A stretch of 64,000 nucleotides of DNA from Lentibacillus salicampi (GCF_004565465.1 NZ_SRHY01000001.1:372001-436000); one strand, 5' to 3'; shown: positions 1 through 9,376, counted from the first letter of the stretch. The notes: a model not told the origin generated them from the sequence alone. Program-made: numbers and translations.

Positions 1-1
1 C

Positions 2-349
2 AGAGCCAGTGCACCAATGAAAGACTTTATGGCAGGACATACCAGACAAAAAGATTTACAATTGTTCATCGACTACTCAGGAGCGGAACAGCCGGAAACG
101 GTTGAGGATATTCCGCTTACGACATTAGTACCGGCCTTCGCTATCAGTGAGCTGAAAACCGCTTTCCAGATGGGTTTCATGATATTTGTGCCATTTCTGA
201 TTATCGACATGGCTGTCGCAAGTGTTCTGATGTCAATGGGGATGATGATGTTACCGCCCGTTATGATATCTTTACCGTTTAAAATACTATTATTCGTGCT
301 GGTGGACGGATGGTATTTGATCACCCAGTCCCTATTGCAGGGTTTTTAA
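2..349 (+). CDS. fliP: Flagellar type III export membrane protein FliP (C-terminal part)
   Basis: This is the last 115 codons of fliP; the gene begins before the window, and the open frame runs from base 2 with no internal start needed. FliP forms the core of the flagellar export gate with FliQ and FliR in the membrane. The visible part has the family's DLQLF region, a hydrophobic segment around [23 protein letters not shown] and a second near the end ([13 protein letters not shown]), which are typical of the FliP/SctR C-terminus. fliQ follows 15 bases later, as in other Bacillaceae. The identity is firm from both sequence and order. Confidence 0.95.
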   Translation, partial: RASAPMKDFMAGHTRQKDLQLFIDYSGAEQPETVEDIPLTTLVPAFAISELKTAFQMGFMIFVPFLIIDMAVASVLMSMGMMMLPPVMISLPFKILLFVLVDGWYLITQSLLQGF

Positions 350-364
350 GGCAGGTGTCGCTAT

Positions 365-634
365 ATGAACAGTGAGTTTGTTTTAATGTTAGCCGAACGT
401 GGCGTGTACGTGATCCTGCTTATTTCGGGTCCAATACTTATATTGGCGCTGGCTGTTGGACTTTTAGTCAGTATATTCCAGGCAACAACCCAGATTCAGG
501 AACAGACACTTGCGTTTATTCCAAAAATTGTTGCGGTGCTGGTCGGGATTGTTTTCTTCGGACCATGGATGCTTTCGCAAATGATCGAGTTTACGGTTGA
601 TTTATATCAAAATATGAACCAGTTTGTAGGGTAA
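365..634 (+). CDS. fliQ: Flagellar export gate protein FliQ
   Basis: An 89-residue, very hydrophobic protein with two predicted membrane helices (about residues 15-40 and 50-75). This is the usual size and shape of FliQ/SctS, which wraps around FliP and FliR in the export gate of the flagellar basal body. The stretch QATTQIQEQTLAFIPKI between the helices is characteristic of the family. The gene lies between fliP and fliR with a 3-base gap to fliR, so the three are surely co-transcribed and probably translated in a coupled way. Confidence 0.96.
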   Translation: MNSEFVLMLAERGVYVILLISGPILILALAVGLLVSIFQATTQIQEQTLAFIPKIVAVLVGIVFFGPWMLSQMIEFTVDLYQNMNQFVG

Positions 635-637
635 CTT

Positions 638-1417
638 ATGATCGATCTTATTAACTTTTCCGCCGTTCCAGTGTTTATACTTATCTTTGTACGAATTGCA
701 GCATTTTTTGTGACATTGCCGTTATTTTCATATAGTACAATACCAACACCGTTTAAGATTGGATTTACATTTTTTCTGGCGCTGATCATGTATTATACAG
801 TTGATGCTGCAGACGTTCCGGTTGATGAAACGTATTTACTGCTTTTAGTCAAGGAAGTGATGGTCGGTCTTTTAATCGGGCTGCTTGCCTATATCATCTT
901 ATCAGCGGTTCAGACCGCCGGCGGTTTTATAGATTTTCAGATGGGGTTTGCGATTGCTAATGTCATCGATCCACAAACAGGCGCCCAAAGCCCGTTGACC
1001 GGACAATATTTTTATACCATTGCTCTGTTATTTCTATTATCGGTTAATGGGCATCATTTATTAATAGATGGTATCTATTATAGTTATAACTTGATCCCGG
1101 TAGAGACGTTTATACCGTTTGAAGATGGCGCCCTGGCGGAATTTGTGATTGAAACTTTTAATCAGATGTTTGTGATTGCTTTTCAGATGGCCATCCCGAT
1201 TGTCGGCTGTTTGTTTTTGGTCGATGTGGCTCTGGGTATTATCGCTAGGACGGTTCCACAATTGAATGTGTTTGTGGTCGGATTACCTTTAAAGATTTTC
1301 GTCAGTTTTGCAGCTATTCTAGTTTTCCTCAGTCTCTATGTAGTACTGGTGGAAAGGCTTTTTTCGACTATGTTTACGGCTATGCGTAATTTAATGCATT
1401 TGTTCGGAGGTGCTTAA
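638..1417 (+). CDS. fliR: Flagellar export gate protein FliR
   Basis: A 259-residue polytopic membrane protein with about six hydrophobic segments, matching FliR/SctT. It completes the FliPQR export gate. Motifs seen include FVRIAAFFVTLPLFS near the N-terminus, QTAGGFIDFQMGFAIANVIDPQ around residue 90-110 and PQLNVFVVGLPLKI near residue 205, all typical of FliR. It follows fliQ by three bases, and flhB begins right after its stop codon, sharing the Shine-Dalgarno GGAGG at 1406-1410 inside the end of fliR. Confidence 0.96.
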   Translation: MIDLINFSAVPVFILIFVRIAAFFVTLPLFSYSTIPTPFKIGFTFFLALIMYYTVDAADVPVDETYLLLLVKEVMVGLLIGLLAYIILSAVQTAGGFIDFQMGFAIANVIDPQTGAQSPLTGQYFYTIALLFLLSVNGHHLLIDGIYYSYNLIPVETFIPFEDGALAEFVIETFNQMFVIAFQMAIPIVGCLFLVDVALGIIARTVPQLNVFVVGLPLKIFVSFAAILVFLSLYVVLVERLFSTMFTAMRNLMHLFGGA

Positions 1418-1418
1418 T

Positions 1419-2504
1419 GTGCCATTAAAATTGGATTTACAATTTTTTGCAGGTTCTGAGGAAAAAACCGAGAAGGCGACTCCGAAAAAACGGCAAGACG
1501 AACGAAAAAAGGGAAAAGTGGCTAAAAGTCAGGATATCAATACTGCTTTTTTATTGTTGTTTTGTTTTACGATTCTATTTATTTCGGGCACGTTTATGAA
1601 AGATAATATGATGGCACTTTTCAGGCATTCGTTTACAGAATATATTCACTGGAATGTGAGCGTCAATTCGGTCCATCAGGTGTTGGTGGAGTCGTCTGTT
1701 GAGATGGCGAAACTGCTTGCACCAATCATGGCAATTGCGATTGTTGCCGGCTTGGCGGCCAATTTTACGCAAATCGGATTTTTGTTTACCACAGAACCAT
1801 TAAAAATGGACCTTAAAAAGATCGATCCGATTCAAGGAGCTAAAAAAGTGTTTTCGGCACGGGCATTAGTTGAATTGGTGAAGTCATTGTTAAAAATTGT
1901 GTTTATCGGGGCCATCACGTTTCTTGTCATTTGGATTTACAAAGATGATATGATGATGCTTGCGTTTAAGACAGCTGAAAATGCCATTGGTTTTTTTGGT
2001 GAAATTACGATAATTATGGGCATCTCTGCGGCCATTGCTTTGCTGTTTCTCTCTGTGTTTGATTATACATATCAGAAATATGATTTTGAAAAGAATATTA
2101 AAATGTCCAAAAAAGACGTTAAAGATGAACATAAAAACATGGAAGGGGACCCGCAGATAAAATCGAAAATTAAAGAAAAGCAACGTGACATGGCAACTCA
2201 ACGAATGATGAGTGAAGTGCCTGCAGCTGATGTTGTGATTACAAACCCGACGCATTATGCCATTGCGGTTAAATATGATGAGGCAAAAGCGTCAGCACCC
2301 TATATCGTTGCAAAGGGTGCTGGCCAGATTGCGCTAAAAATTAAAGAAGTGGCTAAATCAAATGAGGTCGTAACCGTTGAAAATAGACCATTAGCAAGGT
2401 CATTATACGAGGTAATAGAAATCGGCGATGTCATACCGGAAGAATTTTATCAGGCAGTAGCCGAAATCCTGGCTTATGTATACAGGCTGGAGAAAAAAAT
2501 TTAG
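1419..2504 (+). CDS. flhB: Flagellar export switch protein FlhB
   Basis: FlhB, 361 residues, controls the substrate-specificity switch of the flagellar export apparatus. The N-terminus (LDLQFFAG...EKTEKATPKK) and the KGKVAKSQD motif are diagnostic. Four hydrophobic segments follow, then a soluble C-domain with the self-cleavage motif NPTH, N at about residue 276. The GTG at 1419 is chosen because it lies 8 bases after GGAGG (1406-1410). An upstream in-frame GTG at 1410 overlaps that ribosome binding site and would add only three residues. The gene is followed by about 500 bases of repeat-rich intergenic DNA, an unusual break inside this operon. Confidence 0.95.
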   Translation: MPLKLDLQFFAGSEEKTEKATPKKRQDERKKGKVAKSQDINTAFLLLFCFTILFISGTFMKDNMMALFRHSFTEYIHWNVSVNSVHQVLVESSVEMAKLLAPIMAIAIVAGLAANFTQIGFLFTTEPLKMDLKKIDPIQGAKKVFSARALVELVKSLLKIVFIGAITFLVIWIYKDDMMMLAFKTAENAIGFFGEITIIMGISAAIALLFLSVFDYTYQKYDFEKNIKMSKKDVKDEHKNMEGDPQIKSKIKEKQRDMATQRMMSEVPAADVVITNPTHYAIAVKYDEAKASAPYIVAKGAGQIALKIKEVAKSNEVVTVENRPLARSLYEVIEIGDVIPEEFYQAVAEILAYVYRLEKKI

Positions 2505-2543
2505 ACTGCCTTCTAAAGGTTGTAGTTTTTGACACAAAATTCA

Positions 2544-2900
2544 TAAACTGCGACTTAAATCAAAATGACGGAGTTTTACTGCCGCTGCGCAAATACCCTT
2601 CGCTTTCCGCGGGCGGCTGGTGAGCCTCCTCGCGCTGACGCGCTGCGGGGTCTCACCTATGCCTGTTTTCCCGCTGGAGTCTCCGGGTATTTCCTCCGCT
2701 GGGTGATGTGTCTTTTTAAAGCAAACAAGCGCTATCCACTATGTAGCTAGTTGATTGGAGCGAAGGGAAGCCGACTCCTGCGGGAAAAGCAACAGCTGAA
2801 GACCCCGCAGGAAGTGGTTTTCTTCCGGGGAGGCTGAAGCGTTGCCCGCGGAAAGCGGCTTCCTGTAGCGGAAATCAACAAACACCAACGTCGCAGTTTA
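2544..2900 (+). repeat. 357-bp nested inverted-repeat element (MITE-like) between flhB and flhA
   Basis: The element is bounded by an 11-bp perfect terminal inverted repeat, TAAACTGCGAC (2544-2554) and GTCGCAGTTTA (2890-2900). Inside, successive left-arm segments pair with right-arm segments in mirror order: CGCTTTCCGCGGGC (2601-2614) with 2844-2857, GCCTCC (2624-2629) with 2829-2834, CTGCGGGGTC (2643-2652) with 2801-2810, and TTTCCCGC (2667-2674) with 2780-2787. It is much more GC-rich than its surroundings and has no credible gene. Similar GC-rich repeats are common between genes of halotolerant Bacillaceae; the exact family cannot be named without a search. Confidence 0.8.
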
Positions 2901-3012
2901 TCTCAACTAAGAGGTTGGAAAGCAAAGTTTACGAAAAACTGATAGCAGTTAGGCTATTCACAGTTTATACAGAAAGAATTCGAATTTACGTGGGTTGGGG
3001 GAGTCATCAATC

Positions 3013-5046
3013 ATGAAAGCACGTGATTTATCTGTACTGTTAGGCGTCATTTTAATTATCATTATGCTCGTTATCCCACTGCCTGGATGGCTGTTAAGTG
3101 TACTCATTTTATGTAACATATCCCTGGCACTTATCGTCATACTCGTGTCCATGAATACACAAGAAGCACTGCAATTTTCGATATTCCCCTCACTCTTATT
3201 GCTGTTGACCTTGTTCCGGCTTGGACTGAACGTATCCACTACCAGATCAATTTTATCTGAAGCTGATGCCGGTGGAGTCATTGATACGTTTGGTTCCTTT
3301 GTGATCGGAAATAACCCGTTGGTCGGATTTGTCGTATTTGTTATTCTGGTTATCATCCAATTTTTGGTTATAACCAAAGGTTCTGAGCGTGTATCTGAAG
3401 TGGCTGCGCGATTCACTCTTGATGCGATGCCTGGTAAGCAGATGAGTATTGATGCCGATTTGAATGCCGGATTAATTTCTGAACAACAGGCGAAAGAACG
3501 CCGTGAAAAAGTGGAGAACGAAGCTGATTTCCACGGTGCGATGGACGGAGCCAGTAAATTTGTTAAAGGGGACGCAATAGCAGGTATTATTATTGTGTTG
3601 ATTAATATTGTGTTTGGTTTAATTATTGGTATGGTTCAGATGGGATTCACCTTTACGGAAGCTATCAATACATATATGCGTCTGACGGTCGGTGATGGGC
3701 TCGTCAGTCAAATACCTGCTTTATTAATCGCAACAGCTACAGGTATTGTCGTTACGAAAACAACCACCTCTGGTAACCTTGGTAGTGATGTGACGGGGCA
3801 ACTACTGCAATATCCTAAATTACTGTTTATTGCAGCAGGGACGGTATTCTTTCTTGGACTGACACCGATCAATTTCTTTTTAACGACGGCCATTGCCGGT
3901 ATTTTAGCGTTAGGCGGCTATGCACTGTTAAGGCAAACAAACGAAACAGACGAACCGGATATCGAGGAAGAAGTCCAGACGGAATCATCGGCCATGAAGT
4001 CACCTGAGAGTGTCGTGAGCCTTTTGAACATGGATCCGATTGAATTTGAATTTGGCTATGCGCTTATACCACTGGTCGATACAGACCAAGGTGGTGATTT
4101 ATTGGACCGGGTTGTGATGATACGGAGACAATTGGCGATTGAGCTGGGAATTGTTGTGCCAGTCGTGAGGATTCGTGACAATATTCAGCTGGAGCCGAAT
4201 AGTTACCGTTTGAAAATAAAAGGAAATGAAGTTGCTGCGGGCGAACTGCTGCTGGACCATTATTTGGCTATGAGCCCTGAGATGGATGAGGATGACATGG
4301 ATGGTATTAATACAAAAGAACCGGCATTTGGCTTGCCTGCTAAATGGATCAGCGAGGATAACAAGGACGAAGCAGAGCTATCGGGCTATACGGTTGTTGA
4401 TCCGCCGTCTGTTGTTTCCACCCATATAACAGAAGTGATTAAACGGCACGCGCATTCACTTTTAGGACGACAGGAAACTAAACAATTAATCGATCACTTA
4501 CAGGAAAGTTATCCAATCCTTGTTGAAGAAGTGACACCAGAACCATTATCAGTCGGTGATGTGCAAAAGGTTCTGGCAAAGTTGCTGCGCGAGAACATTT
4601 CAGTACGTAACATGCCAATTATATTTGAAACATTGGCAGACTTCGGCAAGATGACAAACGATACTGAATTGCTTGCCGAATATGTCAGACAAGCATTATC
4701 TGCGCAGATTACCAAACAATATGCCGGTGATGATATGGCCTTAAACGTTATTACAGTATCAGGTAAAGTCGAAAAAATGATTGCCGAAAATATCCAGCAG
4801 ACAGAATTCGGTAACTATTTGGCGTTGGATCCCGAGTCACAGGAACAAATTATTAAAATGCTTCATGAAGAGGTAGAAAAAATATCATTACAGGAAGAAA
4901 CAGCTGTCGTATTATGTTCACCTGCTGTCAGAATGTATTTGAAGCAGCTTTTGGATCGCTTTATGCCGCAAGTTGTTGTGTTGTCGTATAACGAACTGGA
5001 ACCCAATGTTCATGTACAAAGTGTCGGGGTGGTGAATATCGCATGA
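3013..5046 (+). CDS. flhA: Flagellar export gate protein FlhA
   Basis: FlhA, 677 residues, is the large export-gate subunit that couples the proton motive force to flagellar protein export and docks chaperone-substrate complexes. The N-terminal half has about eight membrane segments. The conserved cytoplasmic FHIPEP loop is seen as RFTLDAMPGKQMSIDADLNAG near residue 140. The soluble C-terminal half begins near residue 330 (ESVVSLLNMDPIEFEFGY). ATG 3013 follows GGGGGAG (2997-3003); a TTG at 2995 lies inside this site and is rejected. The end overlaps flhF by an ATGA. Confidence 0.96.
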   Translation: MKARDLSVLLGVILIIIMLVIPLPGWLLSVLILCNISLALIVILVSMNTQEALQFSIFPSLLLLLTLFRLGLNVSTTRSILSEADAGGVIDTFGSFVIGNNPLVGFVVFVILVIIQFLVITKGSERVSEVAARFTLDAMPGKQMSIDADLNAGLISEQQAKERREKVENEADFHGAMDGASKFVKGDAIAGIIIVLINIVFGLIIGMVQMGFTFTEAINTYMRLTVGDGLVSQIPALLIATATGIVVTKTTTSGNLGSDVTGQLLQYPKLLFIAAGTVFFLGLTPINFFLTTAIAGILALGGYALLRQTNETDEPDIEEEVQTESSAMKSPESVVSLLNMDPIEFEFGYALIPLVDTDQGGDLLDRVVMIRRQLAIELGIVVPVVRIRDNIQLEPNSYRLKIKGNEVAAGELLLDHYLAMSPEMDEDDMDGINTKEPAFGLPAKWISEDNKDEAELSGYTVVDPPSVVSTHITEVIKRHAHSLLGRQETKQLIDHLQESYPILVEEVTPEPLSVGDVQKVLAKLLRENISVRNMPIIFETLADFGKMTNDTELLAEYVRQALSAQITKQYAGDDMALNVITVSGKVEKMIAENIQQTEFGNYLALDPESQEQIIKMLHEEVEKISLQEETAVVLCSPAVRMYLKQLLDRFMPQVVVLSYNELEPNVHVQSVGVVNIA

Positions 5047-6152
5047 AGGTAAAAAAATATGTTGCACCGACAATGCCGGAAGCTATGAACAAGATTCGTA
5101 AAGAACTTGGCTCTGATGCTGTCATTTTAAATTCCAAAGAGATCGACAAGGGCGGGTTTTTAGGTCTGTTCAAAAAACGGCATATTGAGGTTGTTGCCGC
5201 ACTGGACCCGCAGCCGAATCCGGAACGAAAACAGGATGCGGCAAAACGTCCGCCTATAACAAGGAATCCAAAAACGGCTGACGATTCGGTTATAAACGAG
5301 ATACGGCAGTTAAAGAAAATGGTGGAACTTCAAGCAGGTAATGATCGTGATTACTCAGCTGGGTACCAGGTCGTATACGACTATCTGATAAATCAGGAGA
5401 TAGACGGTTCCCTTGCTAAAGAAATCATGGATAACGTGGTTGGAAAACACGCCGAACAAGACACTGAGTCGCTCGGCCAGGAAACTATTTTACAGGATGT
5501 GGGGCATGAAATAGAGAAAAGATTAAGTGCTCATCGTTTTAGTGGTGTTTCAATTGACAAGAAACTGGTTCAGTTTGTCGGACCGACTGGTGTCGGCAAA
5601 ACAACCACCATCGCAAAAGTTGCGGCATCCAGTATGCTAAAAGAAAATAAGCGGGTTGCGCTGATCACGGCCGACACATATCGCATAGCTGCCATCGAAC
5701 AATTGAAGACATATGCCAACATACTCAATGTCCCATTAGAGGTTGTGTATGATTTGAATGATTACCAGGCCGCTGTCGAAAAGTTTGCCTCCTATGATCT
5801 GGTGCTTGTCGATACAGCCGGGCGTAATTATCGCGATGAAAAATATGTAAAAGAACTTCAAAAGACACTTCCGTTTAATGCTGAAATCGGGACTTGTCTT
5901 GTCCTGTCACTGACAGCCAGAAATCATGATATAATGGAAATATATGAGCAATTTCAACATTTACCGGTTGATGATGTCATTTTTACGAAAGCAGACGAAA
6001 CAGGACAATATGGCAGCATCCTGAATATAGCGCTTATAAAACAGACAAGCATCGCGTTTATAACAAATGGTCAGGATGTTCCAGATGATATTGTTGAACT
6101 GTCATCAAAACATATTGCAAACTTGCTTACAGGTGGCTGTTATGATGTGTGA
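5043..6152 (+). CDS. flhF: Signal-recognition-type GTPase FlhF
   Basis: FlhF, 369 residues, is an SRP-type GTPase that governs flagellar placement. It has the N-terminal B region (VKKYVAPTMPEAMNKIRKEL), then the NG GTPase domain with the P-loop GPTGVGKTTT at about residue 180, DTYRIAAIEQLKTYA, the G3 motif DTAGRN and the G4 motif TKADET. It starts inside the end of flhA (ATGA overlap) and is followed by its partner flhG, whose start lies inside the end of flhF. This tight linkage suggests translational coupling of the pair. Confidence 0.96.
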   Translation: MKVKKYVAPTMPEAMNKIRKELGSDAVILNSKEIDKGGFLGLFKKRHIEVVAALDPQPNPERKQDAAKRPPITRNPKTADDSVINEIRQLKKMVELQAGNDRDYSAGYQVVYDYLINQEIDGSLAKEIMDNVVGKHAEQDTESLGQETILQDVGHEIEKRLSAHRFSGVSIDKKLVQFVGPTGVGKTTTIAKVAASSMLKENKRVALITADTYRIAAIEQLKTYANILNVPLEVVYDLNDYQAAVEKFASYDLVLVDTAGRNYRDEKYVKELQKTLPFNAEIGTCLVLSLTARNHDIMEIYEQFQHLPVDDVIFTKADETGQYGSILNIALIKQTSIAFITNGQDVPDDIVELSSKHIANLLTGGCYDV

Positions 6153-7008
6153 TCAGGCGGAGAAACTCAGACGGAGACTTCAGGACGTTACCATCCCCGT
6201 ACACGGCAAAACAATTGCGGTTGTAAGTGGTAAAGGCGGTGTAGGGAAATCAAACGTAGCCCTGAATTTTTCGCTGGAATTATTGAACCGCGGAAAAAAA
6301 GTCCTGTTACTTGACTTGGATGTCGGGATGGGAAACATTGACATTTTACTTGGGCTTAGCTCGGAGAAAACCATTGTTGATTTGTTCACGGGTCATTTAT
6401 CCATTCACGATATCATCGAATCAGGTCCGCGTGGATTGGCATATATTGCGGCAGGATCCGGGCTGGATCATTTTTTGACATTGGATGCGGCAGAAAAAGA
6501 ATCATTTTTTCTGCAATACGAAGAACTTATAACCTTATATGACTATATCGTTTTTGACATCGGTGCAGGTGCAACAGAAGATAGTTTATCATTTGTTGTT
6601 GCATCTGATGAGTGTATCGTAGTGACAACACCCGAACCGACATCTATTACGGATGCCTACAGCATGATTAAACATATTGTGATTTACCGGCCGGACATGC
6701 CGATTTCCGTCATTATGAACCGTGCCAAATCCGCGAAAAGTGGTGAACAGGCTTTAAGCAGATTTCAACGCGTCATTAAGCAATTTTTAAATACAGAGAT
6801 CCAGAAGCTGGGGATACTTCCGGACGATAAAACGGTTTCCGATGCTGTCATTCGACAAATTCCGTTTATTCTGTTGAATGAAAAATCCCATATTTCCAGA
6901 GCGGTCAAAGGAATCGTCGATGATTATCTGATGGAAAAATCAAACCTGTCGAAAAAGGCATCTGCTTCTTTTGTCCAACGCTTAAAGCTACTCATGTTGG
7001 GAAGGTAG
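6142..7008 (+). CDS. flhG: MinD-like ATPase FlhG (YlxH)
   Basis: FlhG/YlxH, 288 residues, is a MinD/ParA-family ATPase that acts with FlhF to set flagellar number and position. It carries the deviant Walker A motif SGKGGVGKS (about residues 29-37), followed by the MinD-like LLLDLDVGMGNIDILLG, and ends with a basic amphipathic tail (SFVQRLKLLMLGR) suited to membrane binding. Two ATGs (6142 and 6145) lie after AGGTGG (6130-6135); 6142 is chosen, but either is possible. In B. subtilis cheB follows here, whereas in this window the next gene is sigD. Confidence 0.95.
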   Translation: MMCDQAEKLRRRLQDVTIPVHGKTIAVVSGKGGVGKSNVALNFSLELLNRGKKVLLLDLDVGMGNIDILLGLSSEKTIVDLFTGHLSIHDIIESGPRGLAYIAAGSGLDHFLTLDAAEKESFFLQYEELITLYDYIVFDIGAGATEDSLSFVVASDECIVVTTPEPTSITDAYSMIKHIVIYRPDMPISVIMNRAKSAKSGEQALSRFQRVIKQFLNTEIQKLGILPDDKTVSDAVIRQIPFILLNEKSHISRAVKGIVDDYLMEKSNLSKKASASFVQRLKLLMLGR

Positions 7009-7156
7009 AGCAGTAGACCTATGAAACTAATACGCATGGCCGTCATGAATGATTCAGTGTTTATGCACAGAATAACCCAATATCAGGCACCCTGAAAGTA
7101 CGAACGGCTCATAAAGGTGAAACGATGATTTAATCAATGAAGGGGGCGTCAACAAT
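7009..7156. other. Intergenic gap where cheBAWCD would normally lie
   Basis: Only 148 bases separate flhG from sigD. No part of cheB, cheA, cheW, cheC or cheD is readable in any frame. The end of the gap holds the ribosome binding site AAGGGGGCG before the sigD ATG. No repeat element or clear terminator was seen. Confidence 0.8.
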
Positions 7157-7927
7157 ATGACAGCAAATAAATCTCCTCTCGTCCCAACATTATGGAAAAA
7201 ATGGCTTGAAGACAACGATGAATCCGCAGCAAATGAATTGATTGAAAATTACATGTATCTGGTAAGTTATCATGTCGAAAGGATTTCAAATAACCTTCCT
7301 AAAAGTGTCCATAAAGATGATTTAATAAGTTTCGGAATGACTGGGTTATTCGATGCGTTTGGTAAATTTCAGCATAGCCGTGATTTGAAGTTTGATACAT
7401 ATGCATCTTTCCGTATCCGTGGTGCAATTATCGATGGCTTGAGAAAAGAAGACTGGCTGCCAAGGACCATCAGGGAAAAAACAAAAAAAGTGGAAAGAGC
7501 ATCACAGGAATTGGAGCAAATCTATCAACGTTCCCCTTCATCTGAAGAAATTGCGGAAAAATTAGAGATATCGGCAAAAGAGGTTGAGGAGCACACGCGT
7601 GACTCACTCATGGCCAACGTATTGTCAATTGAAGAAAAGCCACATAACCAAAACCACAAAGAAGGCATTGGTTATACCATACCTGATCACACGTCAGTTT
7701 TACCTGATGACTATATGCTTCAATCAGAACTAAAAACAGAACTGATTAAAAGCATTCAATCGCTTAATCAAAATGAACAGATGGTTATCAGTTTGTTCTA
7801 CCAGCAGGAATTAACGTTTACTGAAATTGGGCACGTTCTGGAATTAACAACATCCAGAATTTCGCAAATACATCGTAAGGCTATTTTTAAGTTGCGGAAA
7901 ATGCTGGAAAAAATCCAATCCGATTAG
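7157..7927 (+). CDS. sigD: Motility sigma factor SigD (FliA family)
   Basis: SigD, 256 residues, is the sigma-28 type factor for late flagellar, motility and autolysin genes. Region 2 is seen as YMYLVSYHVERISNNLP...DDLISFGMTGLFDAFGKF and KFDTYASFRIRGAIIDGLR, region 3 around DWLPRTIREKTKKVE, and region 4 as the helix-turn-helix TFTEIGHVLELTTSRISQIH near residue 220. Length and order are normal for the family. It sits directly after flhG rather than after cheD, and is followed 9 bases later by the swrB-like gene. Confidence 0.96.
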   Translation: MTANKSPLVPTLWKKWLEDNDESAANELIENYMYLVSYHVERISNNLPKSVHKDDLISFGMTGLFDAFGKFQHSRDLKFDTYASFRIRGAIIDGLRKEDWLPRTIREKTKKVERASQELEQIYQRSPSSEEIAEKLEISAKEVEEHTRDSLMANVLSIEEKPHNQNHKEGIGYTIPDHTSVLPDDYMLQSELKTELIKSIQSLNQNEQMVISLFYQQELTFTEIGHVLELTTSRISQIHRKAIFKLRKMLEKIQSD

Positions 7928-7936
7928 AGGGATGTT

Positions 7937-8383
7937 ATGACTTCGATGTTATTGCTTTTAAGTTTTTTAGTACACATCCTCACATTAGCTATCATTTTTT
8001 TATTGTTTAAGCAGATACAATCTGTAAAACAACATAACCAGCAAGAATGGATGAAATGGATGGATACGTATTTGGAGGACATTAAAAAAGAGAACCGTCA
8101 TCTGGAAGAGACACTCTCGGGAATAGCGTCACAGCCTGAAAAAAACATGCAGCCAAAAACAGACAGCGAACCGGCAGTGGAATCGAATGAACAAATTGCA
8201 GACGATTTTACACCGGAAGTTGATCATATCGCCGATGATTCACATATGTCCCTTGAGGCCCAAGTTTTGCAGCTTCATGATGAAAGAATGACAGTGGAGA
8301 ACATTGCCCGCAAACTAAACTGCGGCAAAACGGAAGCAGAGCTGATTATAAAAATAAACAAGCAAACGCACAATAATCCTTGA
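7937..8383 (+). CDS. swrB: SwrB-like membrane-anchored coiled-coil protein
   Basis: A 148-residue protein with one N-terminal membrane helix (about residues 3-24), then a charged coiled-coil-like region, an acidic linker and a short C-terminal helix-turn-helix-like segment (VLQLHDERMTVENIARKLNCGKTEAELIIKI). This layout and its place between sigD and rpsB match YlxL/SwrB, which promotes flagellar basal-body maturation and sigma-D activity in B. subtilis. The linker is not conserved, so the name rests on layout, C-terminal motif and synteny. Confidence 0.75.
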   Translation: MTSMLLLLSFLVHILTLAIIFLLFKQIQSVKQHNQQEWMKWMDTYLEDIKKENRHLEETLSGIASQPEKNMQPKTDSEPAVESNEQIADDFTPEVDHIADDSHMSLEAQVLQLHDERMTVENIARKLNCGKTEAELIIKINKQTHNNP

Positions 8384-8408
8384 TTGGTCATGATTGTTAT
8401 GATATATT
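8380..8408 (+). promoter_or_regulatory. Putative sigma-A promoter for rpsB-tsf
   Basis: TTGATT (8380-8385), a 17-base spacer and TATATT (8403-8408) overlap the end of the swrB-like gene. They lie about 150 bases upstream of rpsB, leaving a long untranslated leader typical of ribosomal protein operons. Prediction from consensus only. Confidence 0.5.
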
Positions 8409-8556
8409 TACTTTTGGTGTGAAACTGTGTTTACAAGAAAATGTGAACATAAATACACACGCTCAGTGATTTGTATGCTTGGTGCCGTTTTAAAGAATGG
8501 TCTTTATGCAAAGATGATCTGAAGCGGAGGAAAAAAACCATTAGGAGGAATTTTTA

Positions 8557-9321
8557 ATGTCAGTCATTTCAATGAAGCAATTGCTGGAAGCTGGTGTGCA
8601 TTTCGGACACCAGACACGCCGTTGGAACCCAAAGATGAAAAAATACATCTTTACAGAACGTAACGGCATTTATATCATCGACCTGCAGAAAACGGTCAAG
8701 AAGGTTGATGAAGCCTACAATTATGTAAAAGACATTGCAGCGAACGGTGGCTCTCTTCTTTTCGTGGGAACGAAAAAACAGGCACAGGATTCTGTTCGCG
8801 ATGAAGCAACCCGCTCCGGTATGTTTTACGTGAACCAGCGCTGGTTAGGTGGAACGCTAACGAACTTCCAGACAATCCGCAAGCGTATCAATCGCCTGAA
8901 AGATATTGAACGTATGGAAGAAGATGGTACTTTCGATGTGCTTCCTAAGAAAGAAGTTGTTGATCTGTTAAAAGAGAAAGACCGTCTTGTGAAGTTTCTT
9001 GGCGGAATCAAGGAAATGAATAAACTACCGGATGCTATGTTTGTAATCGACCCGCGTAAAGAACGGATCGCAATTGCTGAAGCACATAAATTGAACATCC
9101 CGATTATCGCAATGGTTGATACGAATTGTGACCCGGATGAAATTGACTATGTGATCCCGGCGAATGATGATGCCATCCGTGCTGTCAAACTGTTAACATC
9201 CAAAATGGCAGATGCTGTTCTGGAAGTAAAACAAGGCGAAGAAACAGAAGAAACGCCGACTGAGAATGCACAGCCGGAAGAAGAAACCGTTGAAGCAGAA
9301 ACTGCAACAAATAAAGAGTAA
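8557..9321 (+). CDS. rpsB: 30S ribosomal protein S2
   Basis: S2, 254 residues, is a small-subunit protein. The start [27 protein letters not shown] is diagnostic, as are [12 protein letters not shown] and the [19 protein letters not shown] and [13 protein letters not shown] segments. The C-terminal 25 residues are very acidic ([21 protein letters not shown]), longer and more acidic than in B. subtilis, which fits a salt-adapted lineage. AGGAGGAA lies 8 bases before the ATG. It is followed by a strong terminator and then tsf. Confidence 0.98.
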   Translation: MSVISMKQLLEAGVHFGHQTRRWNPKMKKYIFTERNGIYIIDLQKTVKKVDEAYNYVKDIAANGGSLLFVGTKKQAQDSVRDEATRSGMFYVNQRWLGGTLTNFQTIRKRINRLKDIERMEEDGTFDVLPKKEVVDLLKEKDRLVKFLGGIKEMNKLPDAMFVIDPRKERIAIAEAHKLNIPIIAMVDTNCDPDEIDYVIPANDDAIRAVKLLTSKMADAVLEVKQGEETEETPTENAQPEEETVEAETATNKE

Positions 9322-9337
9322 TATGTGAACAAAGGAC

Positions 9338-9376
9338 AGGTGATAAGGGGACACGAGCCTTTTATCACCTTTTTTT
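9338..9376 (+). terminator. Rho-independent terminator between rpsB and tsf
   Basis: AGGTGATAAGG (9338-9348) pairs with the segment ending CCTTTTATCACCT (to 9370), followed by a run of T. It probably lets S2 be made in excess of EF-Ts by partial read-through. Confidence 0.8.

Noticed and set aside
2565-2750. Open frame of 61 codons in the flhB-flhA gap
   Set aside because: It lies wholly in the nested inverted repeat, has biased Arg/Pro/Ala content due to GC-rich DNA, and has no ribosome site or known relative.
6067-6141. N-terminal extension of flhG within flhF
   Set aside because: The alternative start lies deep in flhF without a ribosome site; the start at 6142 fits the family.
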